Shown here in pieces: positions 1-5,950 of a DNA stretch of 8,602 nt. Under the pieces are notes generated by a model that was not told the origin of the DNA, searched no databases, and saw only the letters and a list, made by a program, of their open reading frames with translations. Source of the stretch: Alphaproteobacteria bacterium (GTDB lineage: Bacteria; Pseudomonadota; Alphaproteobacteria; RF32; CAG-977); contig JAFVEJ010000132.1 in NCBI GenBank assembly GCA_017476085.1, positions 1-8,602 on the forward strand, in the 5' to 3' direction. Position numbers and translations under genes: made by a program. The first letter of the stretch is position 1. Every line of letters starts with the position of its first letter.

Positions 1-546
1 GAGCGCGTCAGATCCCAAAAAAGTCAGCAGGATGCATGCCATCATTGCCGACACGAAAGCGATCATTTGACTTTTGGTGCAGGCGGACAGACAGGAACCG
101 ACCGAAAGGAATGTTCCGGCAATTAAAAAACTGGCCAGATAGCTCATCAATATTACGCCGTTGTCAGGGTTTCCCAAATAATTGACCGTCATCCAAATCG
201 GCGTCGTCAGAATCAATGCGATGCCGACAAAAGCCCATGCCGCAAAAAATTTGCCTAATACCAGCTCCGAAGTTGATACCGGCAAAGTCATCAGCATTTC
301 GATTGTTCCGCTGCGGCGTTCTTCCGCCCACATACGCATGGAGACTGCCGGGATTAAAAAAACGTACAGCCAGGGATGAAACAGGAAAAATGACTGCAAA
401 TCGGCCTGTCCCCGTTCGAAAAACTCTCCGGCGTAAAAAGTCAGCAGACCGGACAGAGATACGAAAATCATTAAAAACACCCACGCTACGGGCGTTGTGA
501 AATAGCTGACGAATTCGCGTTTTGTCAAAACTCCCAAAGCTCTCAT
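1..546 (-). CDS. ABC-2 type exporter permease, GldF-like (partial, 3' end outside window)
   Basis: This reading frame starts at the ATG at 544-546 and stays open for 182 codons to the left edge, so the C-terminus is missing. The start reads MRALGVLTKREFVSYFTTPV, followed by several hydrophobic segments. The segment around residues 55-75 contains HPWLYVFLIPAVSMRMWAEE and then RRSGTIEMLMTLPVS. This RMWAEERRxGTxExLxTLPV block is the hallmark of GldF-like ABC-2 permeases, where it follows the first part of the membrane domain. It is therefore an inner-membrane channel subunit, and its natural partner is the ATPase encoded immediately upstream, whose stop codon overlaps this start as ATGA (543-546). 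A ribosome site AAAGGA lies 8 nt before the ATG inside the ATPase gene. In related genomes a GldG-like auxiliary protein often follows, but it would lie outside this window. The substrate cannot be read from the sequence. Confidence 0.88.
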   Translation of the reverse strand, partial: MRALGVLTKREFVSYFTTPVAWVFLMIFVSLSGLLTFYAGEFFERGQADLQSFFLFHPWLYVFLIPAVSMRMWAEERRSGTIEMLMTLPVSTSELVLGKFFAAWAFVGIALILTTPIWMTVNYLGNPDNGVILMSYLASFLIAGTFLSVGSCLSACTKSQMIAFVSAMMACILLTFLGSDAL

Positions 547-1502
547 TGCGCCGGTCCTTTCAATTCCCGCTCCGCGGAAGTAAAAGCGTAGAAAACCTCT
601 TCCAGTTTTCCTTTTTCAACGAACATATCTAAAATTTTGACATCCTGTCTGCGCAGCGCTTCCACAATGTCGGCCGTTACGGATGTTTTTTCTTTCGGAT
701 GTATTGTAAATAAAAAGGCGTCTTTCGTTTCCTGTTTGATATCCGTCAGGACGATTTGCCTCATTTCATTAAAAATCGTTTCCGCCCGTTCTTTTTGATA
801 ATCCGGAATTAAAACAAACAGAGTCTGATGCGTTTCGGACAAGCTCAACAAAGCGCGCGGCGTGTCATCAAGGACGATTTTTCCTTTGTCGATAATGACT
901 GCGCGCGAGCACATGGCTTCGACTTCCTCCAGAACATGCGTAGAAATGATGATCGCCTTGTCTTGCTGCAAACGGCGGATCAGCGATCGAATGTCTCTTT
1001 TCTGGTTGGGATCCAATCCTTCCGTCGGTTCATCCAAAATCAGAATATCCGGATTATGCACCAAAGCTTGTGCCAGACCGACGCGGCGTTTATAGCCTTT
1101 GGACAGCGTTTCAATCGGTTGGTACAGCACGTTGTTTAATGAAATGTTGCTGATGACCCGTTCAACGGCTTTTTCCTTGGCGGAACCGAACAGACCGCGC
1201 GCCTGTGCGATAAAATTCAAAAAAGATAAAACGGTCATGTCGTTATAAGAGGAGGCTACTTCGGGCATATAGCCGATGTGTCTTTTGACTTCAACCGGAT
1301 TATCGACGACATTATAGCCGCAAACCGTTATTTTCCCGCTGCTCGGCATTAAAAAGCCGGAAATCATACGCATTGTCGTTGTTTTCCCGGCGCCGTTCGG
1401 TCCCAGAAATCCTAAAACTTCACCTTTTGAAACGGTCATAGACAGATTGTCAACGGCTGTAAAAGAGCCGAATTTGCGCGTAACATTTTCAAGTATGATC
1501 AT
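543..1502 (-). CDS. ABC-2 type exporter ATP-binding protein, GldA-like
   Basis: A 319-residue cytoplasmic ATPase that would power the permease encoded next. Walker A is GPNGAGKTT at residues 34-42. The ABC signature is LSKGYKRRVG at 133-142, a GldA-type variant of LSGGQ. Walker B is ILILDEP at 153-159 and the switch histidine is H189 in STH. The Q-loop position carries Pro-Glu (GYMPE, 77-81) rather than Gln, as I recall in many GldA/CcmA-like exporters. Residues from about 220 to 319 form the extra C-terminal domain found in GldA-like ATPases and absent from short ABC subunits. The ATG at 1500-1502 has an AGGCGG ribosome site just upstream. The TGA stop overlaps the permease ATG, giving stoichiometric coupling. 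The family exports lipids, polysaccharides or antibiotics, or supports gliding in Bacteroidota; the substrate here is unknown and gliding should not be assumed. Confidence 0.93.
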   Translation of the reverse strand: MIILENVTRKFGSFTAVDNLSMTVSKGEVLGFLGPNGAGKTTTMRMISGFLMPSSGKITVCGYNVVDNPVEVKRHIGYMPEVASSYNDMTVLSFLNFIAQARGLFGSAKEKAVERVISNISLNNVLYQPIETLSKGYKRRVGLAQALVHNPDILILDEPTEGLDPNQKRDIRSLIRRLQQDKAIIISTHVLEEVEAMCSRAVIIDKGKIVLDDTPRALLSLSETHQTLFVLIPDYQKERAETIFNEMRQIVLTDIKQETKDAFLFTIHPKEKTSVTADIVEALRRQDVKILDMFVEKGKLEEVFYAFTSAERELKGPAQ

Positions 1503-1540
1503 TCAGTCCGCCTGAAAAAATAAACTAACCGTTTTTTTAG

Positions 1541-1567
1541 AGTATAACCGCTTTCATAAAAACTCAA
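1541..1567 (-). promoter_or_regulatory. Candidate promoter for the ABC exporter operon
   Basis: On the minus strand TATACT (1541-1546) is a good -10 hexamer. The nearest -35-like hexamer is TTGAGT (1562-1567), with a spacer of only 15 bp, which is shorter than ideal. The leader to the ATPase ATG would be about 30 nt. Position relative to the gene is right, but the short spacer keeps this tentative. Confidence 0.33.
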
Positions 1568-1630
1568 GCCCCTAGGCAGAGAAGCGGGCTAAAAATAATC
1601 ACGGCGGTATCCTAAACGGCGGATTTTCAA

Positions 1631-1660
1631 CTGTCAATCAGGATTTTTTTCGGTTATGAT
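1631..1660 (+). promoter_or_regulatory. Candidate sigma-70 promoter for eipB
   Basis: TATGAT (1655-1660) matches the -10 consensus at five of six bases. CTGTCA (1631-1636) matches the -35 consensus at four of six with an 18-bp spacer. The predicted transcript would start near 1667, giving a leader of about 25 nt that includes the ribosome site AGGG at 1679-1682. Confidence 0.45.
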
Positions 1661-1690
1661 AGTCCGAAAAACGGCGTCAGGGTCTTTAAA

Positions 1691-2536
1691 ATGAAAAAAA
1701 TTTTTTCGGTTTTTTGCAGTTTTTTATTTTTGTCTTTTTCCGCTGCGGGTGCCCATGAGCTTGCTTCTCACGAGGCCGTTTATGATATCTCGCTGGCTTC
1801 GACGAAGGGAGGGGCCGTCGGTGTGGTCGATGCTCGGGGAAAAATGGGATATCGTATCCGAAAAGTATGTGATCAATGGGAAACGGAGTCCGTTTTTTCT
1901 TTGGATGTAGGTTACGAAATGGCCGGGCCGGATACGACGAATTGGAAGCAGACAACAAAAGAAAGCGCTGACGGCTGTTTGTTTGAATTTGACGTGTTCG
2001 TTCGGGAAAAAGGCGCCGATCGGAAAGATCTGTCCGGAAAGGCTGTTTGTGAGGGCAATAAAAAGGTTTTGCGTTTGGAATTGCCCGTGCGGTCCGAAGC
2101 GATTTTTCCGAAGAATGTCGTTTTTCCCGTTCAACAGACGCTGCGCCTGCTGCATGCTGCCAAAGCCGGAAAAAAAAGCGTTTCGGCGTATGTCTATGAC
2201 GGAACAAGACCGGATGCGCTTTACTCTATGAATGCGATGATTTCTTTCCCGGAAAAAACGGATACTCCGAAAATTTCCGGAGATGTGAGTTTGGTATCCG
2301 ATAAAAAAGCGTATCGTTATGACACCGCTTTTTTTGAAGAATTTTCGGGAGGCGGGCAGCCGGACGGAGAACCTCGATACGAAGTGTCTATGCATTATTA
2401 CGAAAACGGAATAAGTGATCAAATCGAACAGGACTTTGGGGCTTATCGCTTAAAATCAACGTTGAAGAAGATTAAAAAACTCAAGGACATCCCCTGTCCG
2501 ACAAAAAAGAAAAGGCAGTCTTTGACAACGCGTTAA
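1691..2536 (+). CDS. eipB: Periplasmic cell-envelope integrity protein EipB (DUF1849)
   Basis: A 281-residue exported protein. Residues 1-21 form a signal peptide (Lys-Lys, a Phe-rich core, AGA cleavage site). The mature protein begins HELASHEAVYDISL, the characteristic opening of the DUF1849/EipB family (H-x-A-V-Y-D). C60 (KVCDQW) and C269 (IPCP) are 209 residues apart. As I recall, the disulfide cysteines of Brucella EipB, C69 and C278, have exactly this spacing, and the overall length (about 280) also agrees. The two other mature cysteines, in DGCLF and AVCEG, are not part of that pair. Known members fold as a periplasmic beta-spiral and maintain envelope integrity under stress, with no enzyme activity assigned. 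The ATG at 1691 has AGGG 8 nt upstream. The gene is divergent from the ABC exporter and followed by the HAD gene on the same strand, which has its own promoter inside the eipB 3' end. Confidence 0.88.
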   Translation: MKKIFSVFCSFLFLSFSAAGAHELASHEAVYDISLASTKGGAVGVVDARGKMGYRIRKVCDQWETESVFSLDVGYEMAGPDTTNWKQTTKESADGCLFEFDVFVREKGADRKDLSGKAVCEGNKKVLRLELPVRSEAIFPKNVVFPVQQTLRLLHAAKAGKKSVSAYVYDGTRPDALYSMNAMISFPEKTDTPKISGDVSLVSDKKAYRYDTAFFEEFSGGGQPDGEPRYEVSMHYYENGISDQIEQDFGAYRLKSTLKKIKKLKDIPCPTKKKRQSLTTR

Positions 2537-2549
2537 AGCGTGGTATATC
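2522..2549 (+). promoter_or_regulatory. Promoter for the HAD hydrolase gene, inside the eipB 3' end
   Basis: A perfect -35 box TTGACA (2522-2527) is followed 16 bp later by TATATC (2544-2549), which is preceded by TGG and so forms an extended -10 element. The -35 box encodes the last residues of EipB and the stop codon falls in the spacer. The predicted start near 2556 gives a leader of about 28 nt containing the ribosome site. This would allow the HAD gene to be expressed independently of eipB. Confidence 0.55.
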
Positions 2550-2583
2550 TTGTAATGGATTTTATTTTTCGGAGGACGTTTTT

Positions 2584-3459
2584 TTGAGCGGCGAAATACC
2601 ATATATTACCGGCTTGCGCAGTCTTTCGGCGTCCTATGATGCGTTCATTGTGGATTTGTGGGGCGTCGTTTATGAAGAGCAGCGACTGTGTTTCGGTGTT
2701 TTTAACGCGCTCAGTCAATTGAGCGACGAAGGAAAAAAGGTCGTCTTCCTGTCAAATTCGGCTCTGCGATCGGCGGATATGATCAAAACGCTGGAACGAA
2801 TGGGCGTTAAACGGTATTTATATTATGGTGTCTTGACGGCCGGTGAAATCATTTATCACGAATTGCGCCGGCGAGTGGATCCATTTTTTGCCAATTTGGG
2901 TCGAAAGTGTTTTCATATCGGGCCGGAAAATTGCTGGCGTCCGTATGCGGATTTGGGATATGTCCCCGTTTCCAACATAGATGAGGCGGATTTTATTTTT
3001 GTTACCGGAACGACGGGCGAACAGGACACATTGGAAAAATACGAACCGTTTTTCAGAGCCTGTTTGTCCCGTCGGCTGCCGATGGTTTGCGCTTGTCCGG
3101 ATTCTTTTACATTAAAGGACGGCGTTCCTTATATGGCGGCGGGAGCTTTGGCGGCCCAGTATCAAAAAGTGGGCGGTTCCGTTTTTTGGCGCGGTAAACC
3201 TGATCCGTCTGTTTTTTTGTATTGTGTGGAAGGATTGGAAGCGGAAAAATCCCGTATCGCCGTTGTCGGCGATTGTGTCCAGACGGATATTTACGGCGCT
3301 AATCTGTCCGAATTAGACGCTCTGTTTGTCGCGGGCGGCATTCATGCCAAAGAATTGGGAATCAACCGCGGGCAGCAGCCCGATATGGATCGTGTGCGCT
3401 CTTTGTTGAATCAGCATAACTGCAAAGCAAAAGCCGTGCTGCCGGCTTTTGTCTGGTAA
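2584..3459 (+). CDS. HAD-superfamily IIA hydrolase, TIGR01459-type (NagD-like)
   Basis: A 291-residue soluble phosphatase-like protein. The start is TTG at 2584, chosen because GGAGG (2571-2575) lies 8 nt upstream and the next ATG is far inside the fold. HAD motif I is VDLWGVV with nucleophile D24. The usual second Asp is replaced by Trp, and DxWG is characteristic of the TIGR01459 subfamily rather than a defect of this copy. Motif II is FLSNS (S57), motif III is RGKPDP (K205) and motif IV is VVGDCVQTD (D230, D235), which binds magnesium. The cap domain lies between motifs II and III, as in NagD and phosphoglycolate phosphatase relatives. Family members are expected to hydrolyse small phosphate esters, but the substrate of this alphaproteobacterial branch is not known to me. 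The stop codon abuts the NAD kinase stop on the other strand with no spacer, and a terminator-like hairpin lies inside its last codons. Confidence 0.9.
   Translation: MSGEIPYITGLRSLSASYDAFIVDLWGVVYEEQRLCFGVFNALSQLSDEGKKVVFLSNSALRSADMIKTLERMGVKRYLYYGVLTAGEIIYHELRRRVDPFFANLGRKCFHIGPENCWRPYADLGYVPVSNIDEADFIFVTGTTGEQDTLEKYEPFFRACLSRRLPMVCACPDSFTLKDGVPYMAAGALAAQYQKVGGSVFWRGKPDPSVFLYCVEGLEAEKSRIAVVGDCVQTDIYGANLSELDALFVAGGIHAKELGINRGQQPDMDRVRSLLNQHNCKAKAVLPAFVW
3429..3450 (-). terminator. Intrinsic terminator-like hairpin for nadK, embedded in the HAD gene
   Basis: AAAAGCCG (3429-3436) pairs perfectly with CGGCTTTT (3443-3450) around a 6-nt loop: an 8-bp stem ending in a T run on either strand. On the minus strand it sits about 10-30 nt beyond the nadK stop codon, the normal place for a terminator. 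On the plus strand it would stop transcription before the HAD stop codon, so I assign it to the minus strand. The T run is short (CTTTTGCTTTG), so efficiency is uncertain. Confidence 0.5.
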
Positions 3460-4221
3460 TTATCCGGAAAATTGTTCGTCAAGAACGCGTTCTTCAAGAT
3501 TGCGTTCGGGATCAAACAGCAGATTCTGTCCGATTTCTGAATTTTCCCAAACGGCCACTTTAATAACATGACGCAGTTCGTTGAAATCCGCCACGGCGCT
3601 GACGGGGCGTTTTTCGCTTTGCAGAATATCAAAGGAAACAACAGCATGACGAGGCAGAATGGCTCCCTGCCAGCGGCGCGGACGGAAAGGGCTGATCGGC
3701 GTCAAAGCCAAAACGTTTGAAGTCAGCGGCAAAATAGGACCATGCGCCGAAAAATTATAAGCCGTACTGCCGGCCGGTGTGGAAACCAGAACACCGTCGC
3801 AAATTAAATCGGGCAGGCGCCGAATGCCGTCAACGCTGATGGATATATTGGCGGTTTGATGGCTTTGGCGCAAAAGGGAAACTTCATTGAAGGCCAATTC
3901 CGTTTTATGTCGGCCGTTTGCCGCGAAAGCATCCATAACCAACGGATGCAGCGTGATAGATACTGCCGCATTCAGTCTTTCCGGCAAATCATTTTCCTGA
4001 TATTTGTTCATCAAAAAACCGATGCTTCCCCGATTCATTCCGTAAAAAGGAATATCTTTTCCGATATGACGGTGCAATGTTTGCAGCATAAAGCCGTCGC
4101 CGCCCAAAACAACGAAAACATCCGCTCGGGAGGGGGGGAGGTTATCATATAGTTTTTGCAGTTTCTTTAAAGATTTTTGAGCGATTTCCGTTTCATCCGC
4201 CAAAAAACAAATTCGTTGCAT
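3460..4221 (-). CDS. nadK: NAD kinase
   Basis: Phosphorylates NAD to NADP using ATP or polyphosphate in the cytoplasm; this is the only cellular route to NADP. From the ATG at 4219-4221 the protein has 253 residues, normal for short proteobacterial NAD kinases. The diagnostic GGDG motif is at residues 40-43 (VVLGGDGFMLQTLH). It is followed by NRGSIGFLMN, the FNEVSL segment with the conserved Asn-Glu, and the DGVLVSTPAGSTAYNFSAHG block that binds NAD. An upstream in-frame ATG at 4243-4245 would add eight residues (MSRRTVKK). I prefer the inner start because family members begin with this hydrophobic strand, and because the outer ATG overlaps the -35 box of the divergent promoter. Neither start has a strong ribosome site. 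The gene converges on the HAD gene with no bases between the stop codons. Confidence 0.95.
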   Translation of the reverse strand: MQRICFLADETEIAQKSLKKLQKLYDNLPPSRADVFVVLGGDGFMLQTLHRHIGKDIPFYGMNRGSIGFLMNKYQENDLPERLNAAVSITLHPLVMDAFAANGRHKTELAFNEVSLLRQSHQTANISISVDGIRRLPDLICDGVLVSTPAGSTAYNFSAHGPILPLTSNVLALTPISPFRPRRWQGAILPRHAVVSFDILQSEKRPVSAVADFNELRHVIKVAVWENSEIGQNLLFDPERNLEERVLDEQFSG

Positions 4222-4238
4222 TTTCTTTACCGTGCGTC

Positions 4239-4267
4239 TGGACATTGCGTCGGGAAGTTTTTATAAT
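4239..4267 (+). promoter_or_regulatory. Strong sigma-70-type promoter of the 4305 gene
   Basis: TGGACA (4239-4244) is followed by a 17-bp spacer and a perfect TATAAT (4262-4267). This is the best promoter match in the window. The start would be near 4274, leaving a leader of about 30 nt with AGGA at 4293-4296. The -35 box overlaps the outer nadK start codon on the opposite strand. Confidence 0.65.
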
Positions 4268-4304
4268 ACAAGAAAATCTGGAAAATAAAAACAGGAAAAG
4301 AGTG

Positions 4305-4955
4305 ATGAAAAGCAAGTTCGGCAGACTTTGTGCGATAGGCATTTTATTTGCGGGATACGGTTTTGCGCCAAATGCTTTTGCGGCGAAATATTCCGGCGGC
4401 GGAGCCGCGCGGAAATATTCGGAACAGCCGGCCAAATACGAAAGACAAGCTCCCCCTCCCCAGGCGACAGCGATGCCGGAAGAGGATTTAAAAGCCGTTG
4501 CGCAGGTCACGTTTGATGAATTGAAGCTGTTTGTTCGGGATTGGCGTAAATATTCGCGTTGGTTGAAAGCGGACGGCAACGAATATAAGGCCGTGGCATA
4601 TTTAGGGGTTTCCAGATCCAATGATTACCCGCCTGAAGTGGTGAGATGGATGGACGAACATGGTTGGACGGCCGATCGTTTCTTTTTGTTGGAACGCAAA
4701 TTTCGAACAACCCTTTCCGTACAGGATCATGAAACCAAACAGACAAGATTAATTTCACATATGGAGAATCAGATCCGACAGATTGAAGAAAATACTTCTT
4801 TGTCCAAAGAAGAAAAACAAAAAATGAAGCAATCTTTTGTGGATATGATTCGATCTTTGCGTTTGTCGCTGAATGTGAAAGCTCCGGTTTCTCCGGAGGA
4901 ATATGAGCTGATCAAACTCAACCACGACGCTTTGGTAAAAGTTTTAGCCGATTAA
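4305..4955 (+). CDS. Exported alpha-helical protein of unknown function
   Basis: I do not recognise a family. The 216-residue product starts at the ATG at 4305, with AGGA 8 nt upstream and a good promoter before it. A TTG at 4245 in the same frame would place 20 charged residues before the signal peptide and is rejected. Residues 1-26 form a signal peptide ending in AFA. Residues 27-56 are a flexible Gly/Ala/Pro/Gln stretch with KYS, KYS and KYE repeats. From about residue 57 the protein is predicted to be mostly helical, with a Trp/Arg-rich part (VRDWRKYSRWLKADG), a PPEVVRWMDEHGWTADRFF segment, and a charged helical pair at 140-187. No catalytic motif, no transmembrane segment beyond the signal and no mature cysteine are visible. 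It is therefore probably a periplasmic or secreted structural or binding protein. It converges on the PAP2-like gene with an 8-bp gap. Confidence 0.8.
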   Translation: MKSKFGRLCAIGILFAGYGFAPNAFAAKYSGGGAARKYSEQPAKYERQAPPPQATAMPEEDLKAVAQVTFDELKLFVRDWRKYSRWLKADGNEYKAVAYLGVSRSNDYPPEVVRWMDEHGWTADRFFLLERKFRTTLSVQDHETKQTRLISHMENQIRQIEENTSLSKEEKQKMKQSFVDMIRSLRLSLNVKAPVSPEEYELIKLNHDALVKVLAD

Positions 4956-4963
4956 GAAAATAA

Positions 4964-5788
4964 TCATAAAGAAACAAGAGGGAAATTTTCTCTGTTTTCG
5001 GAAACGATCCATGCGGCCGCATAGGACATCACAATACCGACATATACTCCCATAACGGCGTCACTGATAAAGCAGTGTGCCGATAAGACGGCAGCTAAAG
5101 TCATTATTCCGGCGACGCAGCAAAACCATTTTTTTATGCGCGGCAAATAAACGCCGGCGGCCATCGCTACGGCCCAAATGCTTTGCACATCAAAGCTGGG
5201 GAAGGATGTTTCCGAAACGCGGAACCGCATTGCGGAAAAACCGTACAAGTTCATAGTATCCAAAAATTCCGGCGTGTACCGACCGGTCAGGATGTTTAAC
5301 ACAAGCGTTGTCAACGAAGATAAAGACAGGGCAAGCAAAACAAACAGAACAGCACGGGCTTTGATTAAATTCTTTTCAAAAACCTCTGTTGTCAGCGACA
5401 AGCCGGCTACAGCCATATACATCAGCCAAAGCGCCGCCAAAATTAAAAACCACCAGCCGGCAGGATTCAGTTCGGCCAAATGGTAAAAAAAGCCGTTTTC
5501 GGACGAATCCAGAACAGAAAGGGCTAAAGGCTTGTCCAAAAAACCGATTGAAAACGCGCAGAACAGGCAGACGTAAATAAAGAAAGCCGTTTTGGGCTGC
5601 TGTTTTGTAAACGCAACAATAATTTCTTTGGCGTGCAGTATTTTCGGCTGCAAATTTTGCCATTTTAAAAACTCCGCCGTTTTCTGAAACGACGCCGAAT
5701 GAACGATCCGGTTTAAAGCCGTTAAAATTTTTTGTTTCACATTTGCCAAAAATGCTTTGATTTGTTCTGAATTATAATTAAAGACCAT
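4964..5788 (-). CDS. PAP2-fold membrane protein with degenerate phosphatase motifs
   Basis: A 274-residue protein with a roughly 65-residue charged N-terminus and about six hydrophobic segments from residue 66 on. The order and spacing of motifs follow PAP2 lipid phosphatases of the LpxE-like type: NILTGRYTPEFLDTMNLYGF at 165-184 matches the KxxxGRxRP...LYGF region, SFPSFD at 195-200 matches SFPSGH, and LSAHCFISDAVMG at 235-247 matches the last motif. The catalytic positions are mostly changed. The Lys is N165, the Arg of RP is T172, PSGH is PSFD so the first His is D200, and the Arg of SRx5H is A232. H238 remains, but the following Asp (D243) is one residue further away than usual. Family members remove phosphates from lipids at the membrane outer face; this copy probably does not by that mechanism. 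The ATG at 5788 has only a weak ribosome site. Confidence 0.75.
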   Translation of the reverse strand: MVFNYNSEQIKAFLANVKQKILTALNRIVHSASFQKTAEFLKWQNLQPKILHAKEIIVAFTKQQPKTAFFIYVCLFCAFSIGFLDKPLALSVLDSSENGFFYHLAELNPAGWWFLILAALWLMYMAVAGLSLTTEVFEKNLIKARAVLFVLLALSLSSLTTLVLNILTGRYTPEFLDTMNLYGFSAMRFRVSETSFPSFDVQSIWAVAMAAGVYLPRIKKWFCCVAGIMTLAAVLSAHCFISDAVMGVYVGIVMSYAAAWIVSENRENFPLVSL

Positions 5789-5818
5789 TGTTCAATCCGA
5801 TTCTTTTTTAACCAAGGT

Positions 5819-5847
5819 ATTATAACATAAGAAAAAGTTAAGGTTAA
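5819..5847 (-). promoter_or_regulatory. Candidate promoter of the PAP2-like gene
   Basis: On the minus strand TATAAT (plus positions 5819-5824) is a perfect -10 box, with TTAACC (5842-5847) 17 bp upstream as a four-of-six -35 box. The start would be near 5812, about 24 nt before the ATG. One arm of an inverted repeat lies in the spacer and a tandem hexamer covers the -35 box, so the site may be regulated. Confidence 0.55.
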
Positions 5848-5879
5848 GTCTCTCTTTATGTATTTTTTTATTCTTATGT
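5825..5879. repeat. Inverted repeat between divergent promoters
   Basis: ACATAAGAA (5825-5833) recurs as its exact reverse complement TTCTTATGT (5871-5879), separated by 37 bp. A weaker third copy of the half-site, TTTATGT, lies at 5855-5861. The left arm is in the spacer of the leftward promoter and the right arm lies upstream of the rightward promoter. The loop is too long for a stable hairpin, so paired protein-binding half-sites are more likely than an RNA structure. The region is AT-rich, so chance similarity is possible. Confidence 0.35.
5837..5848. repeat. Tandem GTTAAG hexamer over the leftward -35 box
   Basis: GTTAAG occurs twice head to tail. It covers the proposed -35 box of the PAP2-like gene and lies between the arms of the inverted repeat. 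It may be an operator or simply a duplicated -35 choice. Confidence 0.35.
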
Positions 5880-5896
5880 CAGAAAGCAGGCTTTTC

Positions 5897-5926
5897 TTGA
5901 ATTTTCCGTGCCAAAAATGCTAAAGT
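5897..5926 (+). promoter_or_regulatory. Candidate promoter of the exported-protein cassette
   Basis: TTGAAT (5897-5902) and TAAAGT (5921-5926) are spaced by 18 bp, and a TG at 5918-5919 forms an extended -10 element. The alternative TAATAT at 5926-5931 lacks a well-placed -35 box. The ribosome site GAGGGAAAG (5937-5945) follows. Confidence 0.38.
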
Positions 5927-5950
5927 AATATTCGTAGAGGGAAAGACGAT

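Larger units (their letters stand above)
1503..1690. other. Divergent promoter region between the ABC exporter and eipB
   Basis: No gene fits here. It holds the two candidate promoters described separately, and two direct copies of ACGGCGG (1601-1607 and 1616-1622), 15 bp apart start to start, upstream of the eipB -35 box. The shorter ACGGCGT follows at 1671. These could be half-sites for a regulator, but the evidence is thin. Confidence 0.3.

Noticed and set aside
164..500. Open frames on both strands within the ABC permease region
   Set aside because: The minus-strand frame from 546 to the edge encodes an unmistakable GldF-like permease; the others are out of frame.
1567..1590. AGCCC/GGGCT hairpin in the eipB upstream region as a terminator
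   Set aside because: Only a 5-bp stem with a 14-nt loop, and there is no T run directly after it on either strand.
1686..2422. Long open frames on the minus strand opposite eipB
   Set aside because: They have no recognisable domain, are rich in Arg/Phe/His from the complementary codons, and eipB itself has clear family features.
2655..2663. Missing second Asp of HAD motif I as evidence of an inactive enzyme
   Set aside because: DxWG is the normal form in the TIGR01459 subfamily, and motifs II to IV are intact.
4245..4304. TTG start at 4245 extending the exported helical protein by 20 residues
   Set aside because: It would put a long charged stretch before a normal signal peptide and would place the start codon upstream of the -10 box at 4262-4267.
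4383..4440. KYS/KYE repeats as a DNA repeat or CRISPR-like element
   Set aside because: Only short, irregular peptide repeats in a low-complexity linker; no regular spacing.
4977..4993. Palindrome after the 4305 gene as a terminator
   Set aside because: Pairing depends on A-T and G-T pairs and leaves almost no loop.
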